Below are positions 61,542-64,000 of a DNA stretch of 64,000 nt, piece after piece. Under the pieces are notes generated by a model. It made no database searches. It saw only the letters and a program-made list of their open reading frames with translations, and was not told the DNA's origin. Origin of the DNA: JAICJC01 sp963757605 (lineage in GTDB: Bacteria; Actinomycetota; Thermoleophilia; Gaiellales; JAICJC01); assembly GCA_963757605.1 (NCBI GenBank), contig CAVWSF010000001.1, positions 744,001 through 808,000 of the forward strand, in the 5' to 3' direction. Numbering within the stretch: the first letter of the stretch is position 1; each line of letters begins with the position of its first letter. Both the position numbers and the translations under genes were made by a program.

Positions 61542-61771
61542 GCCGGAGTCTCGAGCTCCACGTGAATCCCCCACGCTCGGCCCGACGCGAAGAGCTCGTC
61601 CGGATCGACCTCGCCGAGCTCGCCGATCACGTGCGGCTCGGGCTCGTCGGCCGTGCAGCCCCACACCATCCGCCGGGGCGGCGGACGGTCGGCGAGGGCG
61701 AGGTGGTCACCCCGCTCGCGGGCGGCCTCCGCCTCTTCGGCGGCAGGGCCCTCTGCGTATCCCTTTCCCAT
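61538..61771 (-). CDS. Small hypothetical protein upstream of ilvD
   Basis: 77-residue acidic protein of no known family; tail DPDELFASGRAWGIHVELET. TAGGCT ends eight bases before the ATG at 61771, so it is the leaderless first gene of an operon with ilvD and the acetyltransferase. Longer starts up to 61804 would cross the -10. No run of branched-chain codons, so not a leader peptide. Confidence 0.55.
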   Translation of the reverse strand: MGKGYAEGPAAEEAEAARERGDHLALADRPPPRRMVWGCTADEPEPHVIGELGEVDPDELFASGRAWGIHVELETPA

Positions 61772-61790
61772 CTTCTGCGAGCCTACCACC

Positions 61791-62354
61791 ATGGCACGGC
61801 TCATCTACGCGGCAATCGCGTCGCTCGACGGCTTCATCGAAGACGCGGACGGCAACTTCGACTGGGCGGCTCCCGACGAGGAGGTGCACGCCTTCGTGAA
61901 CGACCTGGAGCGGCCCGTGGGGACGTACCTCTACGGACGCCGCATGTACGAGACGATGGCGGTCTGGGACACGATGCCGCTGGACGACGAGCCGGACGTG
62001 ATGCGTGACTTCGCGGAGCTCTGGCGGGCCGCGGACAAGATCGTCTACTCGCGCACCCTCGCCGACGTCTCGACGGAGCGCACGCGGCTCGAGCGGGAGC
62101 TCGACGTGGAAGTCGTCAGGCGGATGAAGGCCTCGGCGGCGCGCGACATCGGCATCGGCGGCCCCGAGCTCGCGGGCCAGGCGCTGGCCGCCGGGATCGT
62201 CGACGAGATCCAGCTCTTCCTCACGCCCGTCCTGGTCGGAGTTGGTAAGCACTCACTACCTACAACAGCCGAACTGCATCTGGAGTTGCGCGACCAGCAA
62301 CGGTTCGGCAACGGCACCGTCTTCCTGCGCTACGGCGTCACAGCGCCCGGCTGA
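61791..62354 (+). CDS. Dihydrofolate-reductase/RibD-C-fold protein
   Basis: 187 residues. N-terminal RLIYAAIASLDGFIEDADG and C-terminal DIGIGGPELAGQALAAGIVDEIQLFLTPVLVG are typical of the YyaP/YwjB group of RibD C-terminal-domain reductases, which bind NADPH. The physiological substrate is unknown. Only 19 bases separate its ATG from the divergent small gene. The 3' end overlaps the next gene by 17 bases, convergently. Confidence 0.85.
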   Translation: MARLIYAAIASLDGFIEDADGNFDWAAPDEEVHAFVNDLERPVGTYLYGRRMYETMAVWDTMPLDDEPDVMRDFAELWRAADKIVYSRTLADVSTERTRLERELDVEVVRRMKASAARDIGIGGPELAGQALAAGIVDEIQLFLTPVLVGVGKHSLPTTAELHLELRDQQRFGNGTVFLRYGVTAPG

Positions 62355-63294
62355 GAATCGCGACCAGCTCGTCGCGGTCAGGCGGTGGCGACAGGGCGCC
62401 GAGCTCCGGCCGCTCGAGCGCGGCGTCGGCGACGCGCGGCAGGTCGGCCTCGCCGACGGCTTCGCCGCCGAGCCTCGCACCGCCCGCGAGCCCAGAGACT
62501 CGCTCGCTGACGCCATCCCGCTCGACACCGAGCGCCGCCGCCAGCTCGGCGATCGCTGCCGGCTCGCGCACCGCCATCGCATCGAGCGCCCAGGGGAGCA
62601 CGGCCGCGTTCGTGACCGAGTGCGACGTGCCGCACGTCCTCACCACCGTCTGACACAGCACGTGGTGCAGCGAGAATCCGGCCGATCCGAGCGCATACCC
62701 GGCCAGAACCGCGCCCAGCGCGAGGTCGTCCCGGTCGCCCGCCTCGACGCCCCGCGCCAGGAGTGTCGCCGCCCGCGCTGCCGCGAGCGACGCCACCGGG
62801 TTTCGCCCCGGCCCGTACAGGGCCTCCGCGGCGTGCGCGAGCGCGTTCATCGCCGAGGTCCGGCGGGCGCCGTCGGGCTGCCCCGCCATCACGTCCGGCT
62901 CGGCGAGCACCAGCACGGGCCGGTGGTTCGGCTTGCCCTCGTACCCGGGCGCCGGACGGTGGCCGCGCGACATCTCGGCCCCGGAGAGCGTGGTCGGCAC
63001 GGCGCACACCTCGCCGCCCCGGGCGGCGGCGAGCGCCTTGGCTGTGTCGATCACCCGCCCGCCGCCCCACGCCACCATCCGCCCGTCGCCGACCCGGTCG
63101 ATGAGCGCGGCGGCCGCGTCCGGCACCTCCCCCGCCGGCACATGGTGGACGCGCGCGCCCTCCAGCACGGCGACCGGGATGTCCGGCTCGGCCCGCGCCG
63201 TGGTCAGGACGTCGACGGCCGCCCAGGCGTGTGCCGCCGCTCCCGGCCCGAACCGGATCGTGCGCTCGCCGTCACGCCAGACGAAGGCCGTCAT
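62338..63294 (-). CDS. Maleylacetate-reductase-like iron alcohol dehydrogenase
   Basis: 318-residue member of the iron-containing alcohol dehydrogenase family. NAD-binding WGGGRVIDTAKALAA and VPTTLSGAEMSRGHR; metal-site His residues in ALAHAAEAL and FSLHHVLCQTV. The set resembles maleylacetate reductases of aromatic breakdown, but no ring-cleavage genes are nearby. ATG overlaps the EamA stop by four bases. Confidence 0.82.
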   Translation of the reverse strand: MTAFVWRDGERTIRFGPGAAAHAWAAVDVLTTARAEPDIPVAVLEGARVHHVPAGEVPDAAAALIDRVGDGRMVAWGGGRVIDTAKALAAARGGEVCAVPTTLSGAEMSRGHRPAPGYEGKPNHRPVLVLAEPDVMAGQPDGARRTSAMNALAHAAEALYGPGRNPVASLAAARAATLLARGVEAGDRDDLALGAVLAGYALGSAGFSLHHVLCQTVVRTCGTSHSVTNAAVLPWALDAMAVREPAAIAELAAALGVERDGVSERVSGLAGGARLGGEAVGEADLPRVADAALERPELGALSPPPDRDELVAILSRAL

Positions 63295-64000
63295 TGCGAG
63301 ACCGCCACCCCTCCGACCACGAGCAGGCCGCCGAGCGCGAGCCAGCCCGTCACGCTCTCGCCGAGCGTGAGCGCCCCGACCGTCACCGCCACCACGGGGA
63401 CGCCGTAGAGGTAGGCCACCGCCCGCGACGGGTCGAGCCAGCGCAGGGCGATCGTCCACAGGAGGTATCCCACAAGCGTGGAGACGAGCCCGAGGAAGAC
63501 CACGAGAGCGAGGTCGCCGGCGTCGATGCCGCCGAGCCTGCTCGCCGTCCCCGACGCCCCGAACGGCAGGAGCGCGACCGTCCCGACGAGCGCCGTCGCG
63601 GCCGAGACGGCCATTGGATCGAACCGGCCCAGGAGCGGCTTCACGAGCACGTTATAGGCCGCGAACGAGGACGCCGCGATGAGCACCAGGAGCGGCCCGC
63701 GCACCGCGTCGAGCGACACGCTCTGGCCCGACCCGAGCACGATGACGACGACCACGCCGGCGAACGCCACCGCGAGCCCCACCGCCCGCCGCCGCGAGAA
63801 GTCCTCCAGGCCGAGCCCGAGCGACATCGCGAGCGCCATCGCCGGCGCGGCTGCGATGACGACGCTGGCGGTGCCCGCCGTCGTCGTGCGCTCGCCGGCG
63901 TTCAGCGCCAGGTGGTAGACGGTGACGACGAAGAGCCCGGCGGCGACCATCCGCAGCGCGTCCCGGCGTGAGAGCCCCGGGAGGCCGCCGGCGGCCGCGA
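63291..64000 (-). CDS. EamA/DMT-family transporter, N-terminus outside window
   Basis: At least 236 residues of a ten-helix drug/metabolite transporter are visible; the frame continues past the right edge (a possible internal ATG at 63950 is not needed). Helices include SVVIAAAPAMALAMSLGL, AVGLAVAFAGVVVVIVL and the second EamA repeat VFLGLVSTLVGYLLWTIAL. Substrate unknown. Confidence 0.86.
   Translation of the reverse strand, partial: AAAGGLPGLSRRDALRMVAAGLFVVTVYHLALNAGERTTTAGTASVVIAAAPAMALAMSLGLGLEDFSRRRAVGLAVAFAGVVVVIVLGSGQSVSLDAVRGPLLVLIAASSFAAYNVLVKPLLGRFDPMAVSAATALVGTVALLPFGASGTASRLGGIDAGDLALVVFLGLVSTLVGYLLWTIALRWLDPSRAVAYLYGVPVVAVTVGALTLGESVTGWLALGGLLVVGGVAVSQ

Noticed and set aside
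61538..61771. Leader peptide of ilvD
   Set aside because: No run of Ile, Leu or Val codons and no hairpin array before ilvD; the two genes simply overlap.

Overview
The window is one continuous, very GC-rich chromosomal segment (GC judged by eye, not computed). It has almost no non-coding space, frequent GTG starts, many 1-4 base gene overlaps, and a core of branched-chain amino acid, nitrogen and redox genes. This fits an Actinomycetota chromosome, and the gene mix makes me lean towards Thermoleophilia-type soil actinobacteria. That placement is inference. I see no rRNA, tRNA or CRISPR. No stretch over 300 bases lacks a gene; the longest gap (about 260 bases) is itself a repeat element.

Layout. 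1-6.1 kb: partial sensor kinase with its response regulator, a lipoprotein-like metallophosphoesterase, and an ABC exporter of the MacB/FtsX type. 6.2-10 kb: siroheme nitrite/sulfite reductase divergent from a GntR/FCD regulator, with a paired palindrome between them, then an NlpC/P60 hydrolase. 10-18.2 kb: polyamine uptake and breakdown (potABCD-like operon with gabT, divergent from a second class III aminotransferase and a saccharopine-dehydrogenase-like gene). 18.2-20.9 kb: acetyltransferase, D-threonine-aldolase-like enzyme, a broken SnoaL gene and a small basic DNA-binding-like protein. 20.9-28.7 kb: leuA-leuB-ilvB-ilvN-ilvC-RNase operon behind a good promoter and a leucine-rich leader peptide. 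28.8-33.8 kb: hydrolase, small membrane protein, then a lipid-modification operon (flavin oxidoreductase, DUF1365, cyclopropane synthase-like, SDR). 34-36.3 kb: a bulb-lectin/papain-like protease and its partner. 36.4-38.5 kb: ECF-type sigma factor, anti-sigma-like protein and an anchored protein. 38.6-41.2 kb: two SnoaL proteins, a DmdA/GcvT-like enzyme and a ferritin-like protein. 41.3-48.6 kb: AAE-type transporter, leuCD, PhyH dioxygenase and pntAA-AB-B. 48.7-57.3 kb: membrane protein, M20 peptidase, SNF2 helicase and a three-subunit molybdenum hydroxylase. 57.3-64 kb: a hypothetical gene, an inserted MFS transporter, GNAT, ilvD and assorted enzymes.

The most notable non-genic signal is a family of five miniature inverted-repeat elements (8616-8876, 10816-10981, 26063-26226, 35551-35719, 40079-40282). 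They share a palindromic core, and four of the five are bounded by matching 4-base YTAR duplications (CTAG or CTAA). They sit exactly on stop codons or stop/start overlaps. In three operons the right end of the element supplies the ribosome binding site of the next gene. No transposase for them is in the window.

Other notable signals: a leucine-rich leader before a frameshifted leuA; a recurrent -10 hexamer 6-8 bases before the start codon of many genes, suggesting widespread leaderless mRNAs, with two divergent pairs sharing one -10; and an MFS gene flanked by duplicated pieces of its neighbours whose last codons are borrowed from the adjacent acetyltransferase gene. All three branched-chain blocks (leuABilvBNC, leuCD, ilvD) are present, so the full leucine/isoleucine/valine set is encoded here apart from threonine deaminase and the final transaminase.
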